Counted from the stretch's first letter, positions 1 to 10,081 are shown. The stretch: DNA of 64,000 bases from Microvirga subterranea (GCF_003350535.1 NZ_QQBB01000004.1:355384-419383); one strand, 5' to 3'. The notes: a model not told the origin generated them from the letters alone. Made by a program: numbers and translations.

Positions 1-1479
1 CTCGACGATGTGCCCGAACGCGTTGTTGGCGCGCGGGTTCGCGGCGTCGACCTGCTCTTCCTTGCGGCGGGTGTTGTTCGTCAGCATGACGTAGACGCGA
101 CCGGTCTGCGGATTGGCCTCGATGTCCTCGGGACGGTCCATCTTGGTGGCGCCGACGAGATCGGCCGCGCGGCGCGTCTCGACGAGGACGTCGGCCTGGC
201 TCTTGAAGCCGTTCGCCTCCGTCAGCGGTCCCTTGCCCTGCACGAGCGGCAGCCACTGGCCCGAACCGTCCGCGTTGTACTTGGCGACGTAGAGCGTGCC
301 CTCGTCCAGCAGGCCGAAATTGGCCGCGCGGTTCTGCGGGTCGACCTTGCCGGCGGTGACGAACTTGTAGACGTAGTCGAAGCGCTCGTCGTCGCCGAGA
401 TAGATCACATAGCGGCCGTCCTGGTTGGTGATGCCGGCCGCGCCCTCGTGCTTCGTGCGGCCGAGCGCCGTGCGCTTCTTCGGCACGAAGTTCGGGTCGA
501 ACGGATCGATCTCGACCACCCAGCCGAAGCGGTTGGGCTCGTTGGGCTCCTTGGCGAGGTCGAAGCGGTCGTGGAACCTGCCCCAGGCATAGGCCGGCGA
601 GCCGAGGCCGTAGCGCTTGTAGTTCTTCGCCTCCGGATGGTCGTCCGCGACCTTGCCCCAGAAGTAGCCGTTGAAGTTCTCCTCGCAGCTCAGCCACGTG
701 CCCCACGGCGTGACGCCTCCGGCGCAGTTGTTGATCATGCCGCCGACCTTGCGGCCACTCGGATCGGCGGCGGTCTTCATGCGGTCGTGGCCGGCGGCCG
801 GACCGGTGATGTCCATCGGGGTCTCGGCCGTGATGCGGCGCGTGTACTTCGAATCCCTCACCACCTCCCAGCGGCCGTCGCGGCGCCGGATCTCGACCAC
901 CGCGCCACCATGAGCCGCCATCTCGATGTCGACGAGGTCCTTGGTCATCTTCGAGAAGTTGATGTCCTTGGCATCCTGCACGCCGACGCCCGGGAACATC
1001 AGCTCCTCGTTGGTGTATTCGTGGTTCACCACGAGAAGGCCGTGGTCGCTCGAGCCGTCGATCGGGATGTAGCCCACGAAGTCGCTGTTGTAGCCGAACT
1101 GGCGCCGCTGCTTCTCGGCCGTCTGCGACGCTGGGTCGAATTCCGGCGTATCGGGGAAGAGCGGATCGCCCCAGCGCAGCAGGATCTGCGCGTCGTAGCC
1201 TTCGGCGACGTGGTGGGTCTGATCGACGCCCGCCTCGATTTCCTTGAAGTCGAAAGACGGACTCAGGCCCTTCTTGGCCGGCTGCTCGTTCGCCGCGAGC
1301 GCGCGCTGGCCGAGGGTGGCCGAGATGGCCGCGACGGCAAGCGACCCGCGCAGAAGGTCGCGACGGTTGAACCGGGCGGCGATGATCTCGCCCATCGTGA
1401 GGTTCGCCGTCGGGTTGTTGCCGGCGTCGCCTGAATCTTCGAGCTCGCTTGCACGAAGGCGGGTCGTGTTCTCGTCCAT
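1..1479 (-). CDS. phoX: PhoX-family (DUF839) phosphatase, 3' end outside window
   Basis: About 493 codons are visible and the gene runs off the left edge, so the C-terminus is missing. The protein starts MDENTTRLRASELED and has a twin-arginine signal near residues 38-60 (FNRRDLLRGSLAVAAIS, then AxA-like RALAA), indicating folded export by Tat. The following DUF839/PhoX-type sequence includes a GYDAQILLRWGDPLF stretch. PhoX enzymes are periplasmic Ca2+/Fe-dependent phosphomonoesterases that release phosphate from organic esters. The ATG at 1479 is preceded by a good ribosome site (AAGGGAGAAGCGGAT). A PHO-box-like site lies 47-64 bases upstream of the ATG, which fits induction by phosphate starvation. 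It lies downstream of glcB in the same direction, but the long hairpin and own promoter suggest separate transcription. Family assignment is strong; substrate is inferred. Confidence 0.85.
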   Translation of the reverse strand, partial: MDENTTRLRASELEDSGDAGNNPTANLTMGEIIAARFNRRDLLRGSLAVAAISATLGQRALAANEQPAKKGLSPSFDFKEIEAGVDQTHHVAEGYDAQILLRWGDPLFPDTPEFDPASQTAEKQRRQFGYNSDFVGYIPIDGSSDHGLLVVNHEYTNEELMFPGVGVQDAKDINFSKMTKDLVDIEMAAHGGAVVEIRRRDGRWEVVRDSKYTRRITAETPMDITGPAAGHDRMKTAADPSGRKVGGMINNCAGGVTPWGTWLSCEENFNGYFWGKVADDHPEAKNYKRYGLGSPAYAWGRFHDRFDLAKEPNEPNRFGWVVEIDPFDPNFVPKKRTALGRTKHEGAAGITNQDGRYVIYLGDDERFDYVYKFVTAGKVDPQNRAANFGLLDEGTLYVAKYNADGSGQWLPLVQGKGPLTEANGFKSQADVLVETRRAADLVGATKMDRPEDIEANPQTGRVYVMLTNNTRRKEEQVDAANPRANNAFGHIVE

Positions 1480-1511
1480 ATCCGCTTCTCCCTTTTTGGG
1501 TTCGGGAGCGG

Positions 1512-1543
1512 TCTAGAACGGTTCCATGTAGGGTTCATGACAG
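1512..1543 (-). promoter_or_regulatory. PHO-box-like promoter of phoX
   Basis: On the minus strand, CTGTCAT-GAAC-CCTACAT (1543 to 1526) has the 7-4-7 direct-repeat layout of a PhoB box. The first half-site is perfect against CTGTCAT and the second matches 4 of 7. Eight bases further is TCTAGA (1517-1512), a weak -10 at the spacing seen in PhoB-activated promoters, where the box replaces the -35. The position upstream of a PhoX gene makes the reading plausible, but the second half-site is poor. Confidence 0.5.
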
Positions 1544-1582
1544 CACACGGCGTCCACCGGGTGGACACCATGCGCTGTCATG
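1536..1582 (-). other. 23-nt inverted repeat between glcB and phoX
   Basis: Arms 1536-1558 and 1560-1582 match at 20 of 23 positions around a single central base. The three non-Watson-Crick positions all become G-U pairs in RNA made from the minus strand, but A-C mismatches in plus-strand RNA. The structure therefore looks adapted to the glcB-phoX direction. No T-tract follows, so it is not a classical intrinsic terminator. One arm overlaps the PHO half-site. Confidence 0.6.
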
Positions 1583-1609
1583 CGGGTCGAATCCGCGCCA
1601 TCGGGATCG

Positions 1610-3811
1610 TCAGCGCGTGCGGACGCCGCTCTCCTCGGCGCGGTCCGGCGCGCCGGCGGACTTCGCCTCGCGGCGACGCTCGTGCAGGATCCATTCGGTG
1701 TAGCCGTTGGGCTGCTCGCGTCCCTTGAACACCAGGTCGCACGCCGCCCGGAAGGCAGGGCCGTCGAAGGCCGGAGCCATCGGGCGGTAGAGCGGATCGC
1801 CGGCGTTCTGCCGGTCCACGACTTCGGCCATCCGGCGCAGCGTCCGCATCACCTGGTCTTCGGTCACGATGCCATGGCGCAGCCAGTTGGCGATGTGCTG
1901 GCTCGAGATGCGCAGGGTCGCGCGATCCTCCATCAGCCCCACGTCGTGGATGTCCGGCACCTTGGAGCATCCGACGCCCTGGTCGACCCAGCGCACCACG
2001 TAGCCGAGAATGCCCTGGCAGTTATTGTCGAGCTCCTGCTCCACCGCGTCAGGCGCCCAGTTGGACTGGGAGACCGGGATCGTCAGGATGTCCGACAGCT
2101 TCGCGTGCGGGCGGCTTCTCAGCTCCTCCTGACGGTTCTGCACCGACACGTCGTGATAGTGCAGCGCATGGAGCGTCGCGGCGGTGGGCGACGGCACCCA
2201 GGCGGTGTTCGCGCCGGCCTGCGGATGGCCGATCTTCTGCGCCAGCATGTCGGCCATCTTGTCCGGAGCGGCCCACATGCCCTTGCCGATCTGCGCATGG
2301 CCCGGCAGGCCGCAGGCGAGACCCACATCCACGTTGTTGTCCTCGTAGGCCTTGATCCAGGGCGTCGCCTTCATGTCGTTCTTGCGCACCATCGGACCCG
2401 CCTCCATCGAGGTGTGGATCTCGTCGCCGGTGCGGTCGAGGAAGCCGGTGTTGATGAAGAAGATGCGCTCCGAGGCCGCCTCGATGCAGGCCTTGAGGTT
2501 CACGGTCGTGCGCCGCTCCTCGTCCATGATGCCCATCTTCAGCGTGTTGCGGGACAGCCCGAGCATGTCCTCCACGGCCGCGAACAGGTCGTTGGCGAAC
2601 GCGACTTCGTCGGGTCCGTGCATCTTCGGCTTGACGATGTAGACGGATCCGGTCCGGCTGTTGCGGAGCGGACCGGTCTCCTTGAGATCGTGAAGCGCGA
2701 TCAGCGACGTGACCGCCGCATCGAGAATCGTCTCGGGGATTTCCTGCCCCGCCTCGTCGAGCACCGCGTCGGTGAACATGTGGTGGCCGACATTGCGCAC
2801 CAGCATGAGGCTGCGCCCGTGCAGGTGCACCTCGCCGCCCAGCGGTCCCTTGTAGACGCGATCCGGGTTGAGGCGCCGCTCAATGGTCCTGCCCCCCTTC
2901 TCGAAGCTCTCGACGAGGTCGCCCTTCATGAGACCGAGCCAGGTGCGGTAGACCTGCACCTTGTCGTCCGCGTCGACCGCCGCGACGCTGTCCTCCAGGT
3001 CCATGATCGTGGAGAGAGCGGCCTCGACCACCAGGTCTGCGACGCCGGCCGGATCGTCGGCGCCGATCGGGCTCGATCGGTCGACCCTGATCTCCACATG
3101 CAGGCCGTTGTGGCGCAGGAGCACGGCGGACGGATCGGAGGCCTCGCCCTGATAGCCGACGAGGTTCGACGGATCGACGAGCGCCGCCTGTCCTCCGTCC
3201 TCCAGGTCCACCGTCAGGGCTCCGCCCTCGATCCGGTAGGCGATGCTGTCCCGATGGCTGCCTTGCGTGAGGGGGGCGATCTGGTCGAGCAGATCGCGGG
3301 CGCGGGCGACCACCTGGGCGCCGCGCACCTTGTTGTAACCCTTGCCCCGCTCGGCGCCGTCCTCTTCCGGGAGGGCGTCCGTGCCGTAGAGCGCGTCGTA
3401 GAGGCTGCCCCAGCGGGCATTGGCGGCGTTCAGGGCGTAGCGGGCGTTCGAGACCGGCACCACGAGCTGCGGCCCCGCGGTACGGGCGATCTCGTCGTCC
3501 ACGTTGCGGGTCGAGACCGTGAAGCGCGCCGGCTCGTCCCGGAGGTAGCCGATCTCGCGCAGGAAGCTCTCATACCCGGCTTGGTCGAAGGGCTGCCCGG
3601 CGCGGGCACGGTGATATTCGTCGATCCGGCCCTGCAGCCGGTCGCGGACGGCCAGGAGCTCCCGGTTACGGGGAGCGAAATCCCGCACCAGACCGGCGAG
3701 TCCCTTCCAAAAGGCCTCGGCCAGGATCCCCGTGCCGTTCACGGCCTCCCGCTCGATGAAATCATGAAGGACCGGCGCGATCTGAAGGCTGCTCGTCTGG
3801 ACGCGTTTCAT
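1610..3811 (-). CDS. glcB: malate synthase G
   Basis: This 733-residue protein has the length typical of malate synthase G (E. coli about 723). It condenses glyoxylate with acetyl-CoA to give malate in the cytoplasm, the second step of the glyoxylate shunt and of glycolate use. The family active-site stretch [13 protein letters not shown], with the substrate-binding Arg, is near residue 427. [17 protein letters not shown], carrying the catalytic-base Asp, is near residue 627. The long insertion and N-terminal clasp of the G isoform are present. The start MKRVQTSS is preceded by GAAAGCGGGTACG. No isocitrate lyase gene is adjacent. Confidence 0.97.
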   Translation of the reverse strand: MKRVQTSSLQIAPVLHDFIEREAVNGTGILAEAFWKGLAGLVRDFAPRNRELLAVRDRLQGRIDEYHRARAGQPFDQAGYESFLREIGYLRDEPARFTVSTRNVDDEIARTAGPQLVVPVSNARYALNAANARWGSLYDALYGTDALPEEDGAERGKGYNKVRGAQVVARARDLLDQIAPLTQGSHRDSIAYRIEGGALTVDLEDGGQAALVDPSNLVGYQGEASDPSAVLLRHNGLHVEIRVDRSSPIGADDPAGVADLVVEAALSTIMDLEDSVAAVDADDKVQVYRTWLGLMKGDLVESFEKGGRTIERRLNPDRVYKGPLGGEVHLHGRSLMLVRNVGHHMFTDAVLDEAGQEIPETILDAAVTSLIALHDLKETGPLRNSRTGSVYIVKPKMHGPDEVAFANDLFAAVEDMLGLSRNTLKMGIMDEERRTTVNLKACIEAASERIFFINTGFLDRTGDEIHTSMEAGPMVRKNDMKATPWIKAYEDNNVDVGLACGLPGHAQIGKGMWAAPDKMADMLAQKIGHPQAGANTAWVPSPTAATLHALHYHDVSVQNRQEELRSRPHAKLSDILTIPVSQSNWAPDAVEQELDNNCQGILGYVVRWVDQGVGCSKVPDIHDVGLMEDRATLRISSQHIANWLRHGIVTEDQVMRTLRRMAEVVDRQNAGDPLYRPMAPAFDGPAFRAACDLVFKGREQPNGYTEWILHERRREAKSAGAPDRAEESGVRTR

Positions 3812-4130
3812 CGTACCCGCTTTCTGGAATTCTGACTCTGTTCGTACCTTAGAGCCGTCGGGCGAAAAATGAAGCCGCCCACTCTTTTCCGGCTCCGAGT
3901 GACCGGCCAGGGTCGTGCCGCCGGAGGGGTTCCGCCGGCGTTCGATGCGACTAGAAGGCCAAGGAGGGGCGGATCAAGATCTACGAAGGTCCAAGCCTTG
4001 CCTTACGAGACAGCCGCGACACCTACGGATGCCGCCAAGGTTTCGCTTCGACGCAGGCGATCGAAGTCGAGGTGAGACCGCGTCAGATCAGGACTTGTGT
4101 GGCTGAAGTCTTCACTTGAGATGTCTTTAG

Positions 4131-4199
4131 TAAAAAACCCTGCCCCATAAGGGCAGGGTTAAGTCATCTCCTCGCCTTCGGAAGTGTCGATCCGAAAAC
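4131..4199 (-). ncRNA. candidate small RNA of about 70 nt, unrecognised family
   Basis: An orphan intrinsic terminator lies in an AT-rich gap with no gene upstream of it on the same strand. Read on the minus strand, a consensus-like promoter is followed by a 6-bp hairpin (plus positions 4177-4182 with 4191-4196, TTCGGA/TCCGAA, 8-nt loop). A purine-rich single-stranded linker containing GGCGAGGAGATGAC comes next. The transcript would end in a 10-bp stem AACCCTGCCC/GGGCAGGGTT (4136-4145 with 4151-4160, 5-nt loop) followed by six U. The two-hairpin layout resembles short Hfq-dependent alphaproteobacterial sRNAs, but I cannot match a named family. No ORF of useful size is present. Confidence 0.6.
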
Positions 4200-4205
4200 A
4201 ATGCG

Positions 4206-4234
4206 ATTAGGTCATAGTGATTCTCACGTGTCAA
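4206..4234 (-). promoter_or_regulatory. sigma-70-type promoter for the candidate sRNA
   Basis: On the minus strand a perfect -35 TTGACA (plus 4229-4234) is followed by a 17-base spacer and CCTAAT (plus 4206-4211), a 4-of-6 match to the -10. The predicted start, near 4199-4202, puts the first hairpin within a few bases of the 5' end. No protein gene lies downstream before the terminator at 4131-4160. Confidence 0.6.
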
Positions 4235-4354
4235 CCGAATGGTAAGGTTTTAAAAATATTCCTATTATGCAATATTAGACCACGAAGCAATCGCATCGTA
4301 AAAGTATTTCGAATTTTATCTAAATTTCGAGCCATATAAACAAAGTCAGAAGTG

Positions 4355-4368
4355 TTGCAGACCTGCAA
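4355..4368. promoter_or_regulatory. palindrome TTGCAG-N2-CTGCAA upstream of the porin gene
   Basis: A perfect 6-2-6 inverted repeat lies 62-75 bases upstream of the porin start and is followed by TAG. The same palindrome with the same flank recurs at 37305-37318 beside dnaK. It looks like a dimeric repressor or activator site. I cannot assign the regulator. Confidence 0.5.
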
Positions 4369-4430
4369 TAGCTTTATCGACAAACTGAAGCATAGACTAC
4401 TCCACGTGACTCCTCACACAAGGGATGACG

Positions 4431-5258
4431 ATGATGAGAAAGCTTGTTCTCGGCCTGCTTGCCACTACGGCAGGTGCCGCTCTTGCCGTATCTTCCGCCT
4501 CGGCTGCTGACCTTCCGGTTCGCGCGGCTCCTCCGGCGCCGATCGTGGCGGCGGTTCCGATCTTCACCTGGACCGGCTTCTATGTGGGCGTGAACGCCGG
4601 CTACGGCTGGCAGGACAGCAACAACAGCGCCTCGGTGTTCGTCCCGGCCGGCACCTTCGTGACCGCGCCGCTCGCCTCCGGCGTCGTCACGTTTGGCGAT
4701 GACAACGGCGACGGCTTCGTCGGCGGCGGCCAGATCGGCTACAACTACCAGATCGGCTCGTTCGTGCTCGGCATCGAGGCCGACCTGCAGTGGGCGGATC
4801 TCGGCGGTTCCAACGGCATCGCCGTCGTGCCGGCCGGCTTCCCGGCCACCTTCGTGCCCGCCGGCACGGTCGGTGGCATCGACTGGTTCGGCACCGTGCG
4901 CGCCCGCGTCGGTGTGGCCTTCGACCGCGCTCTCGTCTACGCCACCGGCGGCTTCGCCTATGGCGGCGCTGACGACAACAACGGCTTCGGCGGCTTCAAC
5001 GGCTTCGTCAACGACGACGACGTGCGCACCGGCTGGGTGCTGGGTGCGGGCTTCGAGTACGCCTTCACCAACAACCTGACCGCCGGCATCGAAGGCCTGT
5101 GGGTGAGCCTCGACCGCAACACCAACGGCGCCTTCGTGGGCACCGAAACGGTGGGCGGCGCCGTGCTGCCGGTGTTCGTGCCCGGCCGCGACGACGACGA
5201 CAGCAACGATTTCTTCGTTGCCCGCGCCAAGCTGAACTTCAAGTTCGGCACCTACTAA
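4431..5258 (+). CDS. Omp31-like outer-membrane beta-barrel protein
   Basis: A Sec signal peptide (MRKLVLGLLATTAGAALAV, cleavage near SASA-ADLP) is followed by the hallmark ADLPVRAAPP segment, a WTGFYVGVNAGYGW strand, and glycine/aromatic alternating strands. The barrel ends with an aromatic strand, LNFKFGTY. This is the rhizobial Omp31/RopB-type 8-stranded barrel. Acidic loops (DDDVRTG, DDDDSNDF) face outward. Three ATGs are in frame; the Shine-Dalgarno AAGGGA overlaps the first (4425), so 4431 or 4434 is the likelier start. The gene stands alone behind a long AT-rich leader and is followed by a strong terminator. Function as porin or structural protein is inferred. Confidence 0.88.
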   Translation: MMRKLVLGLLATTAGAALAVSSASAADLPVRAAPPAPIVAAVPIFTWTGFYVGVNAGYGWQDSNNSASVFVPAGTFVTAPLASGVVTFGDDNGDGFVGGGQIGYNYQIGSFVLGIEADLQWADLGGSNGIAVVPAGFPATFVPAGTVGGIDWFGTVRARVGVAFDRALVYATGGFAYGGADDNNGFGGFNGFVNDDDVRTGWVLGAGFEYAFTNNLTAGIEGLWVSLDRNTNGAFVGTETVGGAVLPVFVPGRDDDDSNDFFVARAKLNFKFGTY

Positions 5259-5283
5259 GACCTCTTGCCTCACGGCAAACGAA

Positions 5284-5315
5284 AAGGCCCGGGAGAAATC
5301 CCGGGCCTTCTTTTT
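5284..5315. terminator. bidirectional intrinsic terminator
   Basis: A 10-bp stem AAGGCCCGGG/CCCGGGCCTT (5284-5293 with 5300-5309, 6-nt loop) is followed by CTTTTT on the plus strand. The A-run before the left arm gives a T-run on the minus strand. It lies between the convergent porin and TPR lipoprotein genes and can serve both. Confidence 0.9.
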
Positions 5316-5328
5316 GGACCAATAGGCC

Positions 5329-5859
5329 TCAGCCCGCTCGGGCGCGGGCGGCGCCGTCGCGAAGCATGTCGAGGTTGTTGTTGATAGTCGCACTGGCCGG
5401 ATCGAGCTCCTGCGCCTTCAGGAAATTGGCGCGCGCCTTCGCGGGTTCGCCGCGCAGGAGAAAGGAATAGCCGATATTGTTGTAGTATTCGGGCCTGTTG
5501 CCGAGATAGCGCCCAGCCTCGCGATAGGCCCGATCCGCCAGATCGAACCGGCGCACGCGGTCGTAGGATGCGGCAAGCCCGAGCCAGGCCTCCCCGTTGT
5601 TGGGCGCCACCTCAACGGCGCGCTCGTAGTAGCGTGCCGCGTGCCCGTAATTCCCTCGCGCAAACTGCGCCTTGGCGACCGCCAGAACCTCAGCGTCGGG
5701 ATAAGCCTCGACGGAATCGGGCAGGTCTATCTCGGGCGTCGTGTTGCTCCAGCTCGACAACAGGCCGTCCTCCCCCGTCTGGCAGGCGGGAAGCAGCAAG
5801 AGGCTCACGAGGAGCAGCGGCGTCGCCAATGTCTTTTCGATTGTCCCCATCTGTCGCAT
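5329..5859 (-). CDS. TPR-repeat lipoprotein
   Basis: The N-terminus is a lipoprotein signal (TPLLLVSLLLLPAC), so the mature protein would be lipid-anchored at Cys. The rest contains about three tetratricopeptide repeats, with motifs such as GNYGHAARYYERAVEVAPNN, EAWLGLAASYDRV and AKARANFLKAQELDP. TPR lipoproteins usually scaffold envelope complexes; no partner is indicated here. Four in-frame ATGs (5889, 5874, 5859, 5850) precede the signal. 5859 gives the most normal signal peptide, whereas 5874 has the better ribosome site (AAGGGA), so the start is uncertain. It resembles TadD-type proteins in layout, but no tad genes are nearby. Confidence 0.8.
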   Translation of the reverse strand: MRQMGTIEKTLATPLLLVSLLLLPACQTGEDGLLSSWSNTTPEIDLPDSVEAYPDAEVLAVAKAQFARGNYGHAARYYERAVEVAPNNGEAWLGLAASYDRVRRFDLADRAYREAGRYLGNRPEYYNNIGYSFLLRGEPAKARANFLKAQELDPASATINNNLDMLRDGAARARAG

Positions 5860-6129
5860 AACCCCGGTCCACATCGGTCCCTTGGACATTTCGCTGTTCA
5901 GGCGCGCGTGATCGTTGTTGATTCGCCTGTTACGAAATATGGTTACGACGCTTCTTGGCTTTGCGGAAGGTCCGTGAGCGGAAAAGTGTACCGCCGGGGC
6001 AATAGCAACATAGGGTTGAAAAGTAGTCTTGGCGGCCGCGCAGGCGGGCCCGATCGGCGCGAACGCGTCCGATCCGCCATCAGGACCTGGATTTCACGGT
6101 AACGGGACTGCCGAAGTCCGGAGGAGATT

Positions 6130-6205
<76 letters not shown>

Positions 6206-6288
6206 ACTCTGGCTTGCGGCGCTTGGGTTTCGCCGCGGGAGACGCCGCCGAAGCAGCGGCGTCTCTATAGTCGGGTCTGACGGGAGGT

Positions 6289-6669
6289 TCAAGCCTCTTC
6301 GTCGTCTTCCAGGTCGCTGTCGATCAGATCCGACACGTCGTCGTCGCCCTCCTCCTCGTCCTCGAGGAAGGTGTCGTCGTCGGCCACGTCGTCGCCCACG
6401 TCGATGTCGTCGTCGGTCGGCAGATCCTTTTCGGCCTCGCCCGCCTCGACCTCGTCGAGGGAGACGAGCTCCGGCCCGACCGATTCGACCTCGGTCTCGT
6501 CGTCTTCCGGGGCGCTCCGGGCGACCACGGGCGCGGCGACGCGGGTCAGGGCCGTCGCCTGGAAGACCGTGCCGCATTTCGGGCAGGCCGCAGGATCCCT
6601 GTTGAGATCGTAGAATTTAGCGCCGCAGCTCATGCACTGGCGCTTCAAGCCGAGTTCCGGTTTGGCCAC
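6289..6669 (-). CDS. TIGR02300/FYDLN acidic zinc-ribbon protein
   Basis: A short protein of 126 residues starts at GTG 6669. The N-terminus has two CxxC knuckles (CMSCGAKFYDLN and CPKCGTVFQ) forming a zinc ribbon with the family-naming FYDLN motif. The C-terminal half is a strongly acidic, low-complexity tail rich in Asp and Glu. The family is confined largely to Alphaproteobacteria and has no established function. It is divergent from aroA, a common neighbour of this gene in the order. Confidence 0.9.
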   Translation of the reverse strand: MAKPELGLKRQCMSCGAKFYDLNRDPAACPKCGTVFQATALTRVAAPVVARSAPEDDETEVESVGPELVSLDEVEAGEAEKDLPTDDDIDVGDDVADDDTFLEDEEEGDDDVSDLIDSDLEDDEEA

Positions 6670-6781
6670 GGGTGATTGCCTTACGAAGTGATGGTTGGGA
6701 AGGCTCCGTTAGTCGCGGGGACATCCCTTGTCAAATAGGAAATTGCCGGGAACGGCCCGAGCGGGGGCAGCTTCGGGATGA

Positions 6782-8185
<1,404 letters not shown>

Positions 8186-8194
8186 GTCTTCCGC

Positions 8195-8818
8195 ATGATC
8201 ATCGCCATCGACGGTCCCGCCGCATCGGGCAAGGGCACTCTCGGCAAGCGCCTCGCCGACCATTTCGGGTTTGCCCATCTCGACACCGGCCTCCTCTACC
8301 GGGCCGTCGCCCGCGTGCTCTTGGACCGGGACGTCGCCCTGACGGACCGCGATGCGGCCGCCCGCGTCGCCCAGGAGCTCGACGTCACCCATCTCGACGA
8401 CGAACGGCTGCGCGGCGCGCAGATGGGCGAGGCCGCCTCGGTGATCTCGGCCTACCAGCCGGTCCGGGACGCGCTTCTGGCCTTCCAGCGCCAGTTCGCC
8501 GGGCAGCCGCCCGGTGCGGTGCTCGACGGACGCGACATCGGGACCGTGGTGTGCCCTCACGCGGATGTGAAGCTGTTCATCACGGCGAGCGCCGAGGAGC
8601 GCGCCCGGCGCCGCCACCGTGAGCTGCTGTCGCGCGGCGAGACGACGGATTACGAGATTATTCTCAACGACATCCGCCGCCGCGACGAACGGGACATGAC
8701 CCGCAGCAATGCGCCCCTGAAGGCCGCGGACGACGCCCTGACGCTCGACACCACCCATCTCGACGCCGACCAGGCCTTCCAGGCGGCGCTGGAACTCGTG
8801 ACGCGAAAGCAGACTTGA
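8195..8818 (+). CDS. cmk: cytidylate kinase
   Basis: The 207-residue protein begins MIIAIDGPAASGKGTLGKRLA, a P-loop typical of Cmk, and contains DTGLLYRAVA and GRDIGTVVCPHADVKLFI. It phosphorylates CMP and dCMP with ATP. It is translationally close to aroA. In most alphaproteobacteria rpsA follows cmk; here a DUF1194 gene follows instead. Confidence 0.97.
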   Translation: MIIAIDGPAASGKGTLGKRLADHFGFAHLDTGLLYRAVARVLLDRDVALTDRDAAARVAQELDVTHLDDERLRGAQMGEAASVISAYQPVRDALLAFQRQFAGQPPGAVLDGRDIGTVVCPHADVKLFITASAEERARRRHRELLSRGETTDYEIILNDIRRRDERDMTRSNAPLKAADDALTLDTTHLDADQAFQAALELVTRKQT

Positions 8819-8884
8819 GCTTGCGCCGGCAGGAGAAGCTGGCAAACTCCTCAGGACCGACCCGGCTCCGCAAAGGAGACTACG

Positions 8885-9688
8885 ATGGTTCGTTCCGGCT
8901 GCTCCGCCTTCGCCGCAGGGTTTCTCCTGCTGCTGTCCTTCCTTGCGTCGCCTACTCAAGCCCAAGCCGAGACGGAAGTGGACCTCGCCCTCGTGGTGGC
9001 GGTCGACATCTCCTTCTCGATGGATACCGAGGAGCAGGCCCTTCAGCGGGAGGGCTTCGCCCAGGCCTTCCGGTCCCAGCTCGTCCATGACGCCATCCGG
9101 GGCGGGATGCTCGGACGGATTGCCGTCACCTACATGGAATGGGCCGGCTCCGCGGATCAGAAGGTGATCATTCCTTGGACCGTGCTCGACAATTCCGAGA
9201 GCCTGATGGCCTTCGCGGACAAGATCGCCTCCACGCCCCTGCGCCGGGCGCAGCGGACCTCGATCTCCAGCGCGATCGACTACAGCGTGAAGCTTCAGGA
9301 CGAGAGCGGCATCGAGGCGACGCGGCGCGTGATCGACGTGTCCGGCGACGGCCCCAACAACCAGGGCCGCATGGTGGTGCAGGCCCGCGACGAGGCGGTC
9401 GCCAAGGGCATCACCATCAACGGGCTTCCCATCATGCTGCGCAAGCCCGGCTATCTCGACATCCCGGAACTCGACGTCTACTACAAGGACTGCGTCATCG
9501 GCGGCCAGGGCGCCTTCACGGTTCCGGTCCGTGAGCGCGACCAGTTCATCGAGGCGATCAAGACCAAGATCCTGCTCGAAGTCGCCGGCCTCACCCCTTC
9601 CGAAACTCTCATCAAGCGCATTCAGGACACGCCGCGCAGCAATTGCCTCTCGGGCGAGATGCAGTGGCGGGACCGCTGGAACAACTGA
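8885..9688 (+). CDS. DUF1194 von Willebrand factor A-like secreted protein
   Basis: A cleavable signal peptide (residues 1-28, ending SPTQAQAE) precedes a VWA-type fold: LALVVAVDISFSMDTEEQ contains a DxSxS-like metal-binding motif, and VIDVSGDGPNNQG a second conserved block. The family DUF1194 is widespread in Rhizobiales with no known function. VWA domains usually bind divalent metal and a partner protein, here presumably in the periplasm. ATG 8885 follows AAAGGAGACTACG. mgsA begins 11 bases downstream, so the two are probably cotranscribed. Confidence 0.88.
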   Translation: MVRSGCSAFAAGFLLLLSFLASPTQAQAETEVDLALVVAVDISFSMDTEEQALQREGFAQAFRSQLVHDAIRGGMLGRIAVTYMEWAGSADQKVIIPWTVLDNSESLMAFADKIASTPLRRAQRTSISSAIDYSVKLQDESGIEATRRVIDVSGDGPNNQGRMVVQARDEAVAKGITINGLPIMLRKPGYLDIPELDVYYKDCVIGGQGAFTVPVRERDQFIEAIKTKILLEVAGLTPSETLIKRIQDTPRSNCLSGEMQWRDRWNN

Positions 9689-9699
9689 CAAGATAGACC

Positions 9700-10077
9700 A
9701 TGACCAAGCTGACATTGGCGCTCGTGGCGCACGACGCCAAGAAGGACGACATGGCCCGCTTCGTGGCCATGCACGAGGACGCGCTGCGTCCTTTCACGCT
9801 GTTCGCCACGGGCACCACCGGCGGGCGCGTCATGGAGAAATGCCCGTCGCTTTCCGTCACGCGCCTGAAGAGCGGTCCCCTGGGCGGCGACCAGCAGATC
9901 GGCGCAATGATCGCGGAGGGCAAGATCGACGCGCTGTTCTTCTTCGTCGACCCGCTCTCGCCCCACCCGCACGACGTGGACGTGAAGGCGCTCATGCGCC
10001 TCGCCCTCGTCTACGACATCCCGATGGCGCTCAATCCCGCGACGGCGGAGCGCCTCATCTCCACCTTCAAGGATTAG
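9700..10077 (+). CDS. mgsA: methylglyoxal synthase
   Basis: The 125-residue protein carries the active-site block [14 protein letters not shown] with the catalytic Asp, plus [15 protein letters not shown] and [18 protein letters not shown]. It converts dihydroxyacetone phosphate to methylglyoxal and phosphate, a bypass that relieves sugar-phosphate stress. Length and motifs match the family. It converges with hrpB, with a gap of only 4 bases. Confidence 0.95.
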   Translation: MTKLTLALVAHDAKKDDMARFVAMHEDALRPFTLFATGTTGGRVMEKCPSLSVTRLKSGPLGGDQQIGAMIAEGKIDALFFFVDPLSPHPHDVDVKALMRLALVYDIPMALNPATAERLISTFKD

Positions 10078-10081
10078 GCGC

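Noticed and set aside
4161-4175. Leader micro-ORF in the candidate sRNA (GAGGAG-ATG-ACT-TAA)
   Set aside because: The ribosome site touches the ATG and the peptide would be two residues long.
5890-6129. Small gene or RNA between the TPR lipoprotein and tRNA-Ala
   Set aside because: Short open frames lack ribosome sites and no stem with a T-tract was seen.
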